Of a stretch of 64,000 bases of DNA, positions 29,919-39,698 are shown piece after piece. The stretch comes from Weissella coleopterorum (lineage in GTDB: Bacteria; Bacillota; Bacilli; Lactobacillales; Lactobacillaceae): contig NZ_CP049888.1 in assembly GCF_011304355.1 (NCBI RefSeq), positions 434,001 through 498,000 of the forward strand. Direction: 5' to 3'. Below the pieces are notes generated by a model. The model was not told where the DNA came from. It did no database searches and saw only the letters and a program-made list of their open reading frames with translations. A program made the translations under genes and the position numbers. Position 1 is the first letter of the stretch, and every line of letters starts with the position of its first letter.

Positions 29919-30537
29919 TCAGTATTTATTATCAAAATCAAAAGCAAAACGACAAACGATTGCTGGCACTGCTTTTGTTCAAGCGTTAATTAATGGAACC
30001 TTATCACAAAATGCTCGCAACTATTATGTCGCACAAGATCATTTTTATGTAGATAAATTTGATGCTTTTTTTCAGACGGTGACTCAAAAACTACCTCAAA
30101 CGCTCCAAGCGCAACAACCCCATGGCAATGGTTTGGAAGCAGAGGCCCATCAAGCTTTAAAACCAGATGAGGATTTGTCAAATATTTCAGTGGGAGACCA
30201 CAATTTAACCTACTTAAAGCATATTGAAGTTGCAGTTAGTCAGTCAGATCCCGTTGCCGGAATTTTAGCGTTGTTACCCTGTACAGAGTCCTACCATTTG
30301 TTGGCACGTGAGTTTTCCGAGCAAGCCGCGCTACCATTTCAAGATTGGTTTAATTACTATACCAGTCAAGATTATATGGCAACAACCCATTGGCTATGGC
30401 AGACTCTGAATACCTTGGTTCCAGATATTGGCGTTCTTTCGGTTGAACAATTGGCAGCGTGGACGAAAATTTATCAGCAAGCATACGAAGATGAAATTAA
30501 TTTTTGGCAAGCCGTTCCAATGACTAAAGATAATTAA
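29908..30537 (+). CDS. tenA: TenA-family thiaminase II
   Basis: This 209-residue protein salvages pyrimidine from degraded thiamine by hydrolysis. It has the C-containing motif LLPCTESYHLLA (about residues 121-132) and the late EDEINFW motif. I start at ATG 29908, eight bases after AAAGGAG, inside the end of thiE. With thiM, thiD and thiE it completes a salvage route; no thiC or thiG is nearby. A terminator follows. Confidence 0.9.
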   Translation: MKFNQYLLSKSKAKRQTIAGTAFVQALINGTLSQNARNYYVAQDHFYVDKFDAFFQTVTQKLPQTLQAQQPHGNGLEAEAHQALKPDEDLSNISVGDHNLTYLKHIEVAVSQSDPVAGILALLPCTESYHLLAREFSEQAALPFQDWFNYYTSQDYMATTHWLWQTLNTLVPDIGVLSVEQLAAWTKIYQQAYEDEINFWQAVPMTKDN

Positions 30538-30550
30538 GCTAATTTAATTA

Positions 30551-30580
30551 AAATCCAGTTCGCTACGACTGGATTTTTTT
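30551..30580 (+). terminator. terminator after the thi operon
   Basis: AAATCCAGT pairs perfectly with ACTGGATTT and is followed by a T-run. The remaining 30581-30836 is AT-rich with no gene seen. Confidence 0.9.
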
Positions 30581-30836
30581 ATTACTTTTTTAATTATTTT
30601 AGCTGGATCGTCAAAAACAGACCAAAAATTATATTTTAGTGGAATTCGGTTTAATCTTCCAATTTAAATTTAATTTATTTAGCAAAAAACTGTATTTAAA
30701 TACATTTAACCGTTTAATATTCGTGATTAGGTTGTAAAATAGCGTATTTTTAACAAAACAACGTTGAAAAGTTCGTGATTTATTAGTAAGCTAATAGATA
30801 GATTGAATGTTAATTACAAAGGAATGGAGGAAAGGT

Positions 30837-32411
30837 ATGCAAGTAAAAATTCTATCAACCTCTGATATACATGGTTATTTTAATGCCGATGACTTTAGAC
30901 GACCATTAAAAAATCATGGGTTTGGTTTAACACGAGCAGTTGAAGCCATGCAAAAAGAAGCAGATCAGTTAGGTATAAATGATTTAATAATTCGAATTGA
31001 TAATGGTGATTTTATTCAAGGTTCCCCTTTAACAAATTACCTTGAAAAGAAAGAACCACAATTTTTGCCGCTCTATGATGATTTAGCTAAATTAGCACGT
31101 TACGATGTTCGAATAATCGGTAATCATGAATTTAACTATGGTCGTGATTATTTGGAACGTGCTCTCCAAGCAAATAATGTTTTAAATGCCAATATTATTG
31201 ATCAAGCGACCCAAAAACCGTTTATTGGACAGCCTTATCAGATTTTTAGCAAAGGTAAGGTTAAAGTGGGTGTTATTGGGTTGACAACCAAATTTATTCC
31301 AAATTGGGAACCGCTTAAAAATATACAAGGTCTAATTTTTGAGGATCCAGTGTTAATTGCCCAAAAATATATTAAAATTGTACAGCCTCAAGTGGATCTC
31401 TTAATTTTGGCTTATCACGGTGGATTTGAACGTGATTTGGAAACGGGTGAGGCCCTAGGACATGTTACAGGGGAGAATCAAGGTTATGAACTCAGCCAAC
31501 TATCAGGTGTTGATGCACTTGTCACAGGACATCAACACCGTTTAATTGCCCAGCAAATTAATGGTCTCGTTGCCACCCAACCGGGCTATCGTGGAGAAGC
31601 CATAGGTGTGATGGATTTTACTTTGAATGCAGGGCAGTTGCAAACTAGTCGTGCACGGTTAATCGCAACTAAATCCTTTCCGGAAGAGCCACGTATTTTG
31701 ACTCAAATTCAACCTTTACAATCCAAAATTAACCAATGGTTGGATCAACCAATTGGGCGAGTGGGATTGAATATGAAAATTATTAATCATCATCTAGCCC
31801 GAATTGAAAGTCATCCTTTTGTTGCGTTCGTGAATCAAGTTCAAATGAAGTTTGGGAAGACGCAAATTGCGAACACAGCTATTTTTAATAATGAAGTGCG
31901 GGGCTTACCTAACTGTGTGACTAGACGGGATATTATGACCAACTACCTTTATCCGAATATCGTGGTAGTTGAGAGTTTAACAGGGCAAGAAATTGTTGAT
32001 GCAATTGAAGTGAGTGCCCGTTATTTTCAACTAAATCGTGCCTTAGAGTTGGGTGTAAATCACCACTTTATGCGGCCCAAGGTGCAACACTATAATTATG
32101 ATCTTTGGAGTGGAATAGAATATACCATCGATATGCGTCAACCGATGAATCAACGTGTCAAAGACGTATTTTTTCAGGGACGCCCCCTGCAACTAGAGCG
32201 TCACTATGAAGTCGCTTTGAATAGCTATCGAGCTAACGGGGCGGGTAATTTTAAAATGTATCAAGCTAATAAGATTGTACGTGAAGTTCCTGTCGAGATC
32301 ACTGATTTAATGGCAGACTATTTAGAAGCGTATCCTGATCTTGAAATCAATCCGCCACATAATATTAAAGTGATTGGTTATCAAAAATTAAGTTCTAAAC
32401 CAGACGGATAA
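30837..32411 (+). CDS. 5'-nucleotidase / cyclic phosphodiesterase family metallophosphatase
   Basis: This 524-residue two-domain enzyme has the calcineurin-like metal motifs STSDIHGYF, DNGDFIQGSP, GNHEFNYG, AYHGGFERD and VTGHQHR in the first 240 residues. A 5'-nucleotidase C-terminal domain follows (NTAIFNNEVRG, VVVESLTGQEIVDAIE, NSYRANGAGNF). There is no signal peptide, unlike UshA and most 2',3'-cyclic-nucleotide esterases, so it should act in the cytoplasm. ATG 30837 follows GGAGGAAAGG. It heads the operon with the Ugp-like importer, which suggests it hydrolyses an imported phosphoester. The substrate is unknown. Confidence 0.85.
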   Translation: MQVKILSTSDIHGYFNADDFRRPLKNHGFGLTRAVEAMQKEADQLGINDLIIRIDNGDFIQGSPLTNYLEKKEPQFLPLYDDLAKLARYDVRIIGNHEFNYGRDYLERALQANNVLNANIIDQATQKPFIGQPYQIFSKGKVKVGVIGLTTKFIPNWEPLKNIQGLIFEDPVLIAQKYIKIVQPQVDLLILAYHGGFERDLETGEALGHVTGENQGYELSQLSGVDALVTGHQHRLIAQQINGLVATQPGYRGEAIGVMDFTLNAGQLQTSRARLIATKSFPEEPRILTQIQPLQSKINQWLDQPIGRVGLNMKIINHHLARIESHPFVAFVNQVQMKFGKTQIANTAIFNNEVRGLPNCVTRRDIMTNYLYPNIVVVESLTGQEIVDAIEVSARYFQLNRALELGVNHHFMRPKVQHYNYDLWSGIEYTIDMRQPMNQRVKDVFFQGRPLQLERHYEVALNSYRANGAGNFKMYQANKIVREVPVEITDLMADYLEAYPDLEINPPHNIKVIGYQKLSSKPDG

Positions 32412-32464
32412 ATTGATATAAGCGTAATTTATTTCCAAAGGTAACGAAAGGGCGGGAAAAGATT

Positions 32465-33529
32465 GTGGAAGTTAGTTTTAAACATGTAACATTATCGTAT
32501 GATCAAAAAAATGAAATTTTGCATGATATGGATTTTGTCATTCCATCAGGGAAATTGATTGCTCTATTAGGACCATCAGGAGGTGGTAAATCAACGACTC
32601 TTAATTTGATTTCCGGCTTATTGCAACCCAGTCAAGGTGAAATTTTTTTTGGTAGTGAAAATGTAACTAAACAGGATGCACTAAAACGGGGAGTGGGGAT
32701 GGTCTTTCAAAATTATGCATTATATCCTCATTTAACCGTTCTAGATAATATTATTTTTCCGATGAAAATGGCGAAAATCCCTAAAAAAATTAGACAAGAA
32801 AAAGCATTGGCACTAGCAAAATTAGTACGTGTTATGCCTCAAATCAATCAAAAACTAGCCGCGTTATCTGGAGGGCAGCAGCAACGAGTAGCAATTGCCC
32901 GAGCATTAGCGAAAGAACCAACTTTACTTTTATTAGATGAACCACTATCGAATTTAGATGCACGCTTACGAGTAGAGATGCGTGAAGAAATTCGCAGGAT
33001 TCAGATTGCAACTGGCGTGACCACGATTTTTGTAACGCATGACCAAAATGAAGCACTACATGTGGCTGATCAAATTATGGTCTTAAATGAAGGGATTGTT
33101 CAACAATTTGGCGCCACACAGACGTTATATACCAATCCGATAAATCAATTTGTCGCCGAATTTATTGGAGAACCACGGTTAAATGTGATTCCGGTTCAGG
33201 CGCTGCGCACTGCAGTAGGCGGAATTTTTGGGACTGGGGCCGCACAAATTGAACGGTTGGGGATTCGAGCTGAAGCATTTTCACTAAAACCGATGGCTCA
33301 ACCGCATATTCAAATCCCGATTGAGATTAATCAAATTCAGTATTTTGGTCAAGAACAACGCATCGACTTGCAATTAAACGGTTATCAGGTAATTGCCAAT
33401 CAAATGGAATCAGAACATCAAAAATTGGGAAAAACAATGGGTTATGTTCCAATTGATCAAATCTATGGCTTTGATGCTAAAGGTCGAAGAATCTATGCTG
33501 AACAAAGTAGGGAGGTTCAACATGCTTAA
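32465..33529 (+). CDS. ugpC: ABC importer ATPase, UgpC/MsmK type
   Basis: This 354-residue ATPase has Walker A GPSGGGKST (about 37-45), Q-loop VFQNYALYPH, signature LSGGQQQR, Walker B LLLLDEP and H-loop VTHD, followed by a C-terminal TOBE-like domain. It energises the carbohydrate-type importer encoded downstream. The GTG start lies behind AAAGGGCGGG. It overlaps the next gene by eight bases. Assignment to glycerol-3-phosphate rather than sugars rests on the binding protein and context. Confidence 0.88.
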   Translation: MEVSFKHVTLSYDQKNEILHDMDFVIPSGKLIALLGPSGGGKSTTLNLISGLLQPSQGEIFFGSENVTKQDALKRGVGMVFQNYALYPHLTVLDNIIFPMKMAKIPKKIRQEKALALAKLVRVMPQINQKLAALSGGQQQRVAIARALAKEPTLLLLDEPLSNLDARLRVEMREEIRRIQIATGVTTIFVTHDQNEALHVADQIMVLNEGIVQQFGATQTLYTNPINQFVAEFIGEPRLNVIPVQALRTAVGGIFGTGAAQIERLGIRAEAFSLKPMAQPHIQIPIEINQIQYFGQEQRIDLQLNGYQVIANQMESEHQKLGKTMGYVPIDQIYGFDAKGRRIYAEQSREVQHA

Positions 33530-34418
33530 GATTGGTAGACCAACTTGGCGTGAGACCATTAAAGGTTGGTTATATGTTTTACCCATGTTGCTGATTGTGT
33601 TGGTATTTGGAATTTATCCGATTATCGCTAGCTTTACCATGAGTTTTTTTACAGAATATAATTTCTTTACGAATGAAGTTTTAGCGACTGGTTGGGGTAA
33701 TTTCATGGATTTGTTCCTGGATCCTAATTTCCAATTAGCTTTAAAAAACACATTTATTTTTGTCTTAGGTGTCGTTCCTTTGGAAATCGGATTATCTTTA
33801 CTAATCGCGACATTGTTGAATCAGATTACTTGGTTAGCAGGGTGGTTTAGAACCATCTACTTTCTTCCCTTTGTGACTTCCGTGGTAGCAATCGCAATGG
33901 TTTGGCGTTGGATCTACAATAAAGATGCGGGCCTACTTAATCACGGGCTAGGCTGGTTGGGAATTCAACCGATTGATTGGTTAAACGATCCACATTTTGC
34001 ATTATTGGCTTTAATTATTTTAGCCATTTGGAAAGGATTAGGCTTTAACATAATGCTATTTTTAGTGGCATTAAATAATGTGGACCAACGTTTGTATAAT
34101 GCAGCTAAATTAGATGGAGCTAAGCCGTGGCAGCAATGGTGCTATATTACCATCCCCATGATTTCACCCATGACTTTACTAGTAACTGTTAATGCGGTGA
34201 TTGCTGCATTTAAAGTTTTTGATGAAGTATATGCATTATTTGGCGGACAACCGGGACCAGCGAATGCAGGAATAACATTGGTATATTATCTGTATCGGGC
34301 TTTTTATGAACAAAATCAATATGGTCAAGCTGCCGCTGCGGGCGTTATCTTATTCTTGATTATCTTATTGGTGACCCTCATCCAATTTTCGATCAGTAAA
34401 CGTCATGTCCATTACTAG
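33522..34418 (+). CDS. ugpA: ABC importer permease, UgpA/MalF type
   Basis: This 298-residue protein has six predicted membrane segments and the EAA loop GAKPWQQWCYITIPMI. ATG 33522 overlaps the end of ugpC and is preceded by GGGAGG. It pairs with the next gene to form the membrane channel of the importer. Confidence 0.88.
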   Translation: MLKIGRPTWRETIKGWLYVLPMLLIVLVFGIYPIIASFTMSFFTEYNFFTNEVLATGWGNFMDLFLDPNFQLALKNTFIFVLGVVPLEIGLSLLIATLLNQITWLAGWFRTIYFLPFVTSVVAIAMVWRWIYNKDAGLLNHGLGWLGIQPIDWLNDPHFALLALIILAIWKGLGFNIMLFLVALNNVDQRLYNAAKLDGAKPWQQWCYITIPMISPMTLLVTVNAVIAAFKVFDEVYALFGGQPGPANAGITLVYYLYRAFYEQNQYGQAAAAGVILFLIILLVTLIQFSISKRHVHY

Positions 34419-34427
34419 GAGGATAAG

Positions 34428-35249
34428 ATGAAAATATCGGTGAATAAAATATTCATTTATTTAGTTTTAAGTATTGGGGCGTTTTCGATGCTACTACCCT
34501 TTTATTGGATGATCACAACGGCTTTTAAAACGGGTTTTGAAAGCCTACAAACTCCCATTACGTGGTGGCCTAAAAAATTGATTTGGCAAAATTGGAGTCA
34601 TGCCTGGCAAGCCGCCCCATTTCTGCAATATTTAATTAATTCCGTGATTGTGGCCTTAGCGACAACGGTGGGCCAAATTTTTACGGCGATTTTAGCTGCC
34701 TTTGCCTTTTCTAAATTGAATTTTAGTGGTAAAAAAGTGCTCTTTGGTCTTTTACTAATGACAATGATGGTGCCCATTGAGATACTAATTATTCCAAATT
34801 TTGTGACCTTATCCCAAATGAAACTCATCAATACTTATGGAGCGTTGATTATTCCATGGTTAGGGAGTTTCTTTGCCGTCTTTACCCTGCGGCAAAGTTT
34901 CAATATGATTCCAGAACAACTTTATTTTGCAGCGCGTTTAGACGGCGCATCAGATTGGCTTTTTTTATGGCAAATTTTAGTGCCAAATGCAAAATCATCG
35001 ATCACAGCCATCTTGCTCCTTCAAATGATTGGTTCGTGGAATTCATTTATGTGGCCATTAATTGTGACCAATACCGAAAATCTCAGAACATTACCAGTTG
35101 GATTACAAGCGTTTTCAACAGATTCAGGGGTGAATTATCCGGAACTAATGGCGGCTTCAACCTTTGTGATTTTACCGATGGCACTCTTATATGTGTGCTT
35201 CAATAAATACGTTGTAATTGGTATTAGTAATAATGGCTTAAAAGGTTAG
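34428..35249 (+). CDS. ugpE: ABC importer permease, UgpE/MalG type
   Basis: This 273-residue second permease has six membrane segments, the EAA loop RLDGASDWLFLWQILVPNAK and a MalG-like C-terminus. It follows ugpA by nine bases with AGGAGG as the ribosome binding site. Confidence 0.88.
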   Translation: MKISVNKIFIYLVLSIGAFSMLLPFYWMITTAFKTGFESLQTPITWWPKKLIWQNWSHAWQAAPFLQYLINSVIVALATTVGQIFTAILAAFAFSKLNFSGKKVLFGLLLMTMMVPIEILIIPNFVTLSQMKLINTYGALIIPWLGSFFAVFTLRQSFNMIPEQLYFAARLDGASDWLFLWQILVPNAKSSITAILLLQMIGSWNSFMWPLIVTNTENLRTLPVGLQAFSTDSGVNYPELMAASTFVILPMALLYVCFNKYVVIGISNNGLKG

Positions 35250-35257
35250 TTTGCACA

Positions 35258-35386
35258 GATCACTTTTATGAGTGGTCATTAGGAATATGGAATTATATTT
35301 TTAATGACTGCTGATAAAGGCTTAATCTGATTAAGGGCCCGATCAGACTATGACCACAGCAGCCTAGTTGATTTGAATCGGCTAGG
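35258..35386 (+). promoter_or_regulatory. two hairpins between permease and binding-protein genes
   Basis: GATCACT/AGTGGTC (35258-35264/35271-35277) and a nested hairpin CCTAG..GATT-TG-AATC..CTAGG (35363-35386) occupy the 191-base gap. Such structures often stabilise mRNA ends, so the binding protein can be made in excess over the permease. There is no T-run terminator. Confidence 0.5.
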
Positions 35387-35440
35387 GAGGAGTAGCAATA
35401 TTTATCGTTTTCTTGGAATTTTGAAAGGATCTGGTTAGTC

Positions 35441-36724
35441 ATGAATCAAACATTCAAAAAATTAGCAGTCTCATCGGCAGTCATGGTGATGACCTTCGCA
35501 GGAATTTCGGTCAGTCTGACTAATGTTGTCAGCGCCGCTAAAAAACCAACCAAAATTACAGTTTGGCATGCTATGAATGGTGTTTATAATGATGCTTTAA
35601 AGGATGAAGTCGCAGATTTTAATGCTTCACAAAAGGACTATAAAGTTGAAATCACCGGTCAAGGGGACTACACGACTTTAAATCAGAAGGTGATGGCGGC
35701 AGCTAAGTCAAAAACTTTACCAACGGTGGCACAAGCGACCTATACCCAAGTTCCGGATTATGCCAAAAATGGAATTGTCAAAAATTTAGATCAACAGGTC
35801 AAAGGGAAACAAGGCTGGAGTAAAAAAGATTTGAAAAATATTTATCCAGGCTTCTTAGCACAAACTAAATATAAAGGGCATTATTATGCGATGCCGTTTT
35901 CAGCTTCGGTCCGAATCATGCTTTACAATAAAACTTTATTAGATCAATATAATTTGAGTGTGCCTAAAACTTGGGATGATATTCAAGCTATGGCACCTAC
36001 ATTAGCCAAAGATGGCATTGCAACCGTTGGCTTTGATAAGTCTTATGATATGGAGTTAAATGGGTTAATGCACGCAGTTGGTGTCGAAGGAGTGGATGCT
36101 AAAGGCAAGATTCACATTGACGACCCCAAAGCGGTTAAGGCGGCTGATATGTTAAATCAACTGTTACAACAAGGTTATGCCAAGTCTGCTGGTTCTGATA
36201 TGTATGGTACCAATAACTTTGTCAATGGTAAAACGGCTTTGAGTTTTACCTCTTCTGCCGGAATTGCGGCTACCAAGCAAGCCGCTCCTGATGGCATGGA
36301 GTGGGGTACAGCGGTAGTCCCTTCTTATCAAGGTAAAACAGCAACCCAGTTTGCTGGCAATAATCTCGTTTTGACTTCTCAAGCCAATAAAAAACAAGCG
36401 GCCGGGGCCTTTGCCTTTATGAAATATGTCATGTCTGATAAAGAAACGGTGAAATGGGCTAAAGCTACAGGATATTTACCTGTAACTAAGAAGGGGGCCG
36501 CTTCTAAGGATTACAAGAAGTATTTGCAAGCTAATCCGATGGCGCAAGCCGGTTCAAATTCCTTAAAGTATGGCTTTTCTGATCCAGCCTTTACTGGTTT
36601 TCAAGAATATCGTAATCAATTGTTAGCAGCGGTCGACCAAATGATTACGAAGCAAACTCCAGCGAAGGACGCCTTGAAGACTTTGAAGCAACAAACGCAA
36701 AAAATCGTGAAGGAAGCTAAATAA
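35441..36724 (+). CDS. ugpB: extracellular solute-binding protein, UgpB-like
   Basis: This 427-residue cluster B binding protein has ITVWHAMNG after the signal, the family start of UgpB (FWHSM in E. coli). It also has YAMPFSASVRIMLYNKTLLDQY and a late GYLPVTKK. The N-terminus is a signal peptide of about 31 residues ending VVSAA. No Cys is present, so there is no lipobox and anchoring must be different. RBS AAAGGA. The ligand is perhaps glycerol-3-phosphate or a glycerophosphodiester, by family and context. Confidence 0.82.
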   Translation: MNQTFKKLAVSSAVMVMTFAGISVSLTNVVSAAKKPTKITVWHAMNGVYNDALKDEVADFNASQKDYKVEITGQGDYTTLNQKVMAAAKSKTLPTVAQATYTQVPDYAKNGIVKNLDQQVKGKQGWSKKDLKNIYPGFLAQTKYKGHYYAMPFSASVRIMLYNKTLLDQYNLSVPKTWDDIQAMAPTLAKDGIATVGFDKSYDMELNGLMHAVGVEGVDAKGKIHIDDPKAVKAADMLNQLLQQGYAKSAGSDMYGTNNFVNGKTALSFTSSAGIAATKQAAPDGMEWGTAVVPSYQGKTATQFAGNNLVLTSQANKKQAAGAFAFMKYVMSDKETVKWAKATGYLPVTKKGAASKDYKKYLQANPMAQAGSNSLKYGFSDPAFTGFQEYRNQLLAAVDQMITKQTPAKDALKTLKQQTQKIVKEAK

Positions 36725-37930
36725 ATGCAAACAACGGTCCAATTTTTAAATGGCCTCGATACAATTGGTGGAAATGTGGTGTCATTTGTTAATGGAACCA
36801 CGCGATTGGTGATGGATTTAGGAATTAATTTTAATCCGGAGCAGCAAGCTAATGCCGATGGGTATGCGATCGGATACTTCCCGAAATTACCAACCTTATT
36901 TACGGATCAACAAGCAGATGAATTGAAAACTTTTGTTTTTATTTCGCATCTACATATTGATCATATGGGGGCTTTAAGCTATTTAAAGCAAAATACCTTA
37001 GTTTATATGAGCCAAGCTAGTTATGATTTATATCAAGTTTTATTAACATTGGGTTGGGAAAAGCCGACCGTGGCCAATATTAAGGTTTTGGAGTCTGAAG
37101 TGGCAATGAGCTTTGGTCCCTTTACAGTGACGGGATATGTGACAGATCATGATATTCAAGGCGCTATGATGTTTAAAATTTCAGATGGGACACATCTCTT
37201 TGTCCATAGTGGCGATGTTCGTTGGGACGGAGATCAGGCGGATTTGGTCACTCACTGGGTGCACGCTTTGCAAAATGAAACGGTGGATTTACTTTTGATG
37301 GAGGGAACGGAATTTAGTTTTCCCAAGTCACAAAATTTGCAACGAAATACTGAGATGCAACTTCAACAGCAATTTCAACAAAAGATGTTGCAAACCGATC
37401 AATTAATTGTTATAAATCCGTATGAACGGAACGTACGTCGACTAGTTGCGTTGTACAATTCAGCCCAAGCTGCTGGTCGACAAATGGTCTGGGAACCTGA
37501 ATATGCTCAGATTTTAAAAAAATTGGATAGTTTTGCGGGGCTCGTTTTAGGTAGCGATATTAGTTGGCAAATGATCAAAGAAACTCCGCAACGGTTTGTG
37601 GTACAAAATCGTTTTCATAACCTCGCACAATTGAGCCAGTTGAGAGCTCCGTTTATTTATTTGCATATGAACGGTGAACCACTGGGACGCTATGATGAAC
37701 GGTTTTCACAAATGGAACATTTTTTACAGGAACAGCAGGGTACATTAATTGAATTAGGCGCTAGTGGACATGCCACGCGTACTGATCTAACTAAAATTGC
37801 ACACCTCGTCAATGCTAAAGTAACGGTTCCATGGCATACTTTTAAGTCGAGTTTAATGGCTGATCAGTTACGAAAAGTCGGGTTAACGGTAAAACAACCT
37901 GAAAAAAACGAAACGTTGAATTTTGAATAG
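36725..37930 (+). CDS. metallo-beta-lactamase-fold hydrolase, RNase J-like
   Basis: This 401-residue protein carries the zinc motif SHLHIDHMG (about 74-82), then TDHDIQGAM and a late WHTFKSS that fits the beta-CASP type ending. The start follows the ugpB stop directly, with AAGGAAG inside ugpB as the ribosome binding site, so it is translationally coupled. It could be a phosphodiesterase acting on the imported compound, or an RNase J relative. No more can be said from sequence. Confidence 0.78.
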   Translation: MQTTVQFLNGLDTIGGNVVSFVNGTTRLVMDLGINFNPEQQANADGYAIGYFPKLPTLFTDQQADELKTFVFISHLHIDHMGALSYLKQNTLVYMSQASYDLYQVLLTLGWEKPTVANIKVLESEVAMSFGPFTVTGYVTDHDIQGAMMFKISDGTHLFVHSGDVRWDGDQADLVTHWVHALQNETVDLLLMEGTEFSFPKSQNLQRNTEMQLQQQFQQKMLQTDQLIVINPYERNVRRLVALYNSAQAAGRQMVWEPEYAQILKKLDSFAGLVLGSDISWQMIKETPQRFVVQNRFHNLAQLSQLRAPFIYLHMNGEPLGRYDERFSQMEHFLQEQQGTLIELGASGHATRTDLTKIAHLVNAKVTVPWHTFKSSLMADQLRKVGLTVKQPEKNETLNFE

Positions 37931-37950
37931 CTCTAAGATTTGATCTAGCA

Positions 37951-37987
37951 AGGTCGATGGTGGGGAAACCAACTATCGATCTTTTTT
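37951..37987 (+). terminator. terminator after the Ugp-like operon
   Basis: AGGTCGATGGT pairs with ACTATCGATCT with wobbles and is followed by six T. Confidence 0.78.
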
Positions 37988-37997
37988 GTTTACAATG

Positions 37998-38031
37998 AAA
38001 AAACCAGGACATTGATAAAAATGGTCCTGGT
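37998..38031 (-). terminator. terminator after murF
   Basis: ACCAGGAC (38003-38010) and GTCCTGGT (38024-38031) pair perfectly. On the minus strand the stem runs into the T-run made by the A-run at 37998-38002. Confidence 0.8.
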
Positions 38032-38050
38032 CGTTTAGTTTTTGAGAGTA

Positions 38051-39418
38051 TTAATCCGTTAGGGCGGTTACAATTCGTTCTAAGTGCAGTCCGTGGGAAG
38101 CTTTGAGCAGTATTTGATCATGTGGGTTGAGTTGGTTTTGCAAATCTAAAATAAGTTGGTTCATGTCCGCTTCTGAGAAGGTTTGCAGGTGCATATCTGG
38201 CGCTTGTTGTAAAATAGCTTTTGCTAAGTTTTGCATTATTGGACCAACCAGGTAAACTGCATCTGGTTTGGCAGCAATTATATCTGGTGCAAGCTCAGCA
38301 TGTAATTTAGGACCGGCCGCACCTAATTCGAGCATATCACCAAGTACGATGATTTTTTTTCCAGTTTTTTGAATCGATGCAAAACTTTTCAAGACTTCCC
38401 GAACGGCCGTTGGGTTGGAATTATAAACATCACTAAGAATTTGACCGTCAAAATTACCGGTTAACCATTCAGTACGATTTTCCGTAATCATCGTTTTTTG
38501 GAGGGCAGTTTGCATTGAAGGGACTGGAATTTTTAGCAATTGTCCCACACTAATCGCAGCTAGCGCGTTACTAACATTGTAATTACCAGTTAATGGGATC
38601 TGGAATTGTTCAGAAAATTGGTTGGTTTTAAAATGTGCGTGCTGCGCGTTCAAGCTGATTTCTGAAGCAAAGAGGTCATTTTGTTCACTTAATCCAAAGG
38701 TTTTGGTTTGGTAGCTTTGGTGCGTGGCGCGTTCAATCAGGAGCGGTTCGTCTCCGTTATAAACTAAAGTCCCATTTTGGTTCAAACCGTTAACAATTTC
38801 CATTTTACCATCAGCAATGCGTGCACGGGTTTTAAAGAATTCAATATGTGCCTCACCAATCATCGTCAGTATGGCAATATCTGGATTTACTAATTTGGAA
38901 AGGACATCTAAGTCATGGGGATGATCCATCCCCAATTCGATGACCAAAACTTCAGTATCAGATGGCATGCCTAAAATCGTTAGCGGCACCCCTAGTTCAT
39001 TGTTGAAATTTTTAGGCGTTTTAACCGTTTGAAAAGTGGTACTAGCGATGGCGGCAATAAAGTCTTTGGTGGTGGTTTTGCCATTGGAACCGGAAACGGC
39101 GATTACTTTTGGTGCAACGGATTTAAGATAAGCTTGGGCTAATTGTTGAAACGCCTTTAGTGTATCTTTTACCAAAATTACTGGAAAGTCTTGGGGTTTC
39201 GTTTCGAGGTGATCTTCGGCCCATAAGGTAGCAGTAGCACCATTATCAATGGCACCTTGAATAAAATTATGTCCATCATTTCCCCATGTGATAGGAATGA
39301 AGAGCGTACCTGGCTTGGCGGTTCGACCGTCAAAGGTGACATCGGTGATCTGACTGTTCTGGGGATTAGATAAATCACCACCGACGATTTGGGCGATTTT
39401 TTCCAACGAGTATTCCAT
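38051..39418 (-). CDS. murF: UDP-MurNAc-tripeptide--D-alanyl-D-alanine (or D-Ala-D-Lac) ligase
   Basis: This 455-residue ATP-dependent ligase adds the terminal dipeptide or depsipeptide to the cell-wall precursor. The ATP loop is VSGSNGKTTTKDF (about 108-120), followed by NFNNELGVPLT and ENRTEWL, typical of MurF. AGGAGA lies before the ATG. In Weissella and Leuconostoc, which are naturally vancomycin resistant, the added unit is D-Ala-D-Lac. No ddl is adjacent. It is divergent from mreB, whereas in other lactobacilli murF usually precedes cshA. Confidence 0.95.
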   Translation of the reverse strand: MEYSLEKIAQIVGGDLSNPQNSQITDVTFDGRTAKPGTLFIPITWGNDGHNFIQGAIDNGATATLWAEDHLETKPQDFPVILVKDTLKAFQQLAQAYLKSVAPKVIAVSGSNGKTTTKDFIAAIASTTFQTVKTPKNFNNELGVPLTILGMPSDTEVLVIELGMDHPHDLDVLSKLVNPDIAILTMIGEAHIEFFKTRARIADGKMEIVNGLNQNGTLVYNGDEPLLIERATHQSYQTKTFGLSEQNDLFASEISLNAQHAHFKTNQFSEQFQIPLTGNYNVSNALAAISVGQLLKIPVPSMQTALQKTMITENRTEWLTGNFDGQILSDVYNSNPTAVREVLKSFASIQKTGKKIIVLGDMLELGAAGPKLHAELAPDIIAAKPDAVYLVGPIMQNLAKAILQQAPDMHLQTFSEADMNQLILDLQNQLNPHDQILLKASHGLHLERIVTALTD

Positions 39419-39594
39419 AAAATTATCTCCTACTGCAATTTTTGTTAATTTTATTTTATCAAAAACCGATTGAGATAAATAGAGTTATAAAAATGAATCA
39501 AAATGATTCGGTTTGAGTTGATTAATGGGATAGGGGGTTAGATTTAATAAATCAATTTAAAAGAATAAAATTCCGGATCAATTTAGAAGAATTA

Positions 39595-39645
39595 CCGAGT
39601 TTCTTTTTGATCGATTCTAAAAACTCGGGTAAATTCTGCTATAAT
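39595..39645 (+). promoter_or_regulatory. mreB promoter with inverted repeat
   Basis: An extended -10 (TGC TATAAT, 39637-39645) precedes mreB. CCGAGTTT (39595-39602) and AAACTCGG (39621-39628), extended by AGAATT/AATTCT, form an inverted repeat spanning the -35 region. This looks like an operator or an upstream hairpin for mreB. Confidence 0.5.
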
Positions 39646-39698
39646 AGGAATTAATCAGCAAAAAATTGATATATTTTAAATGAAGAGGTAAAAAAGGG

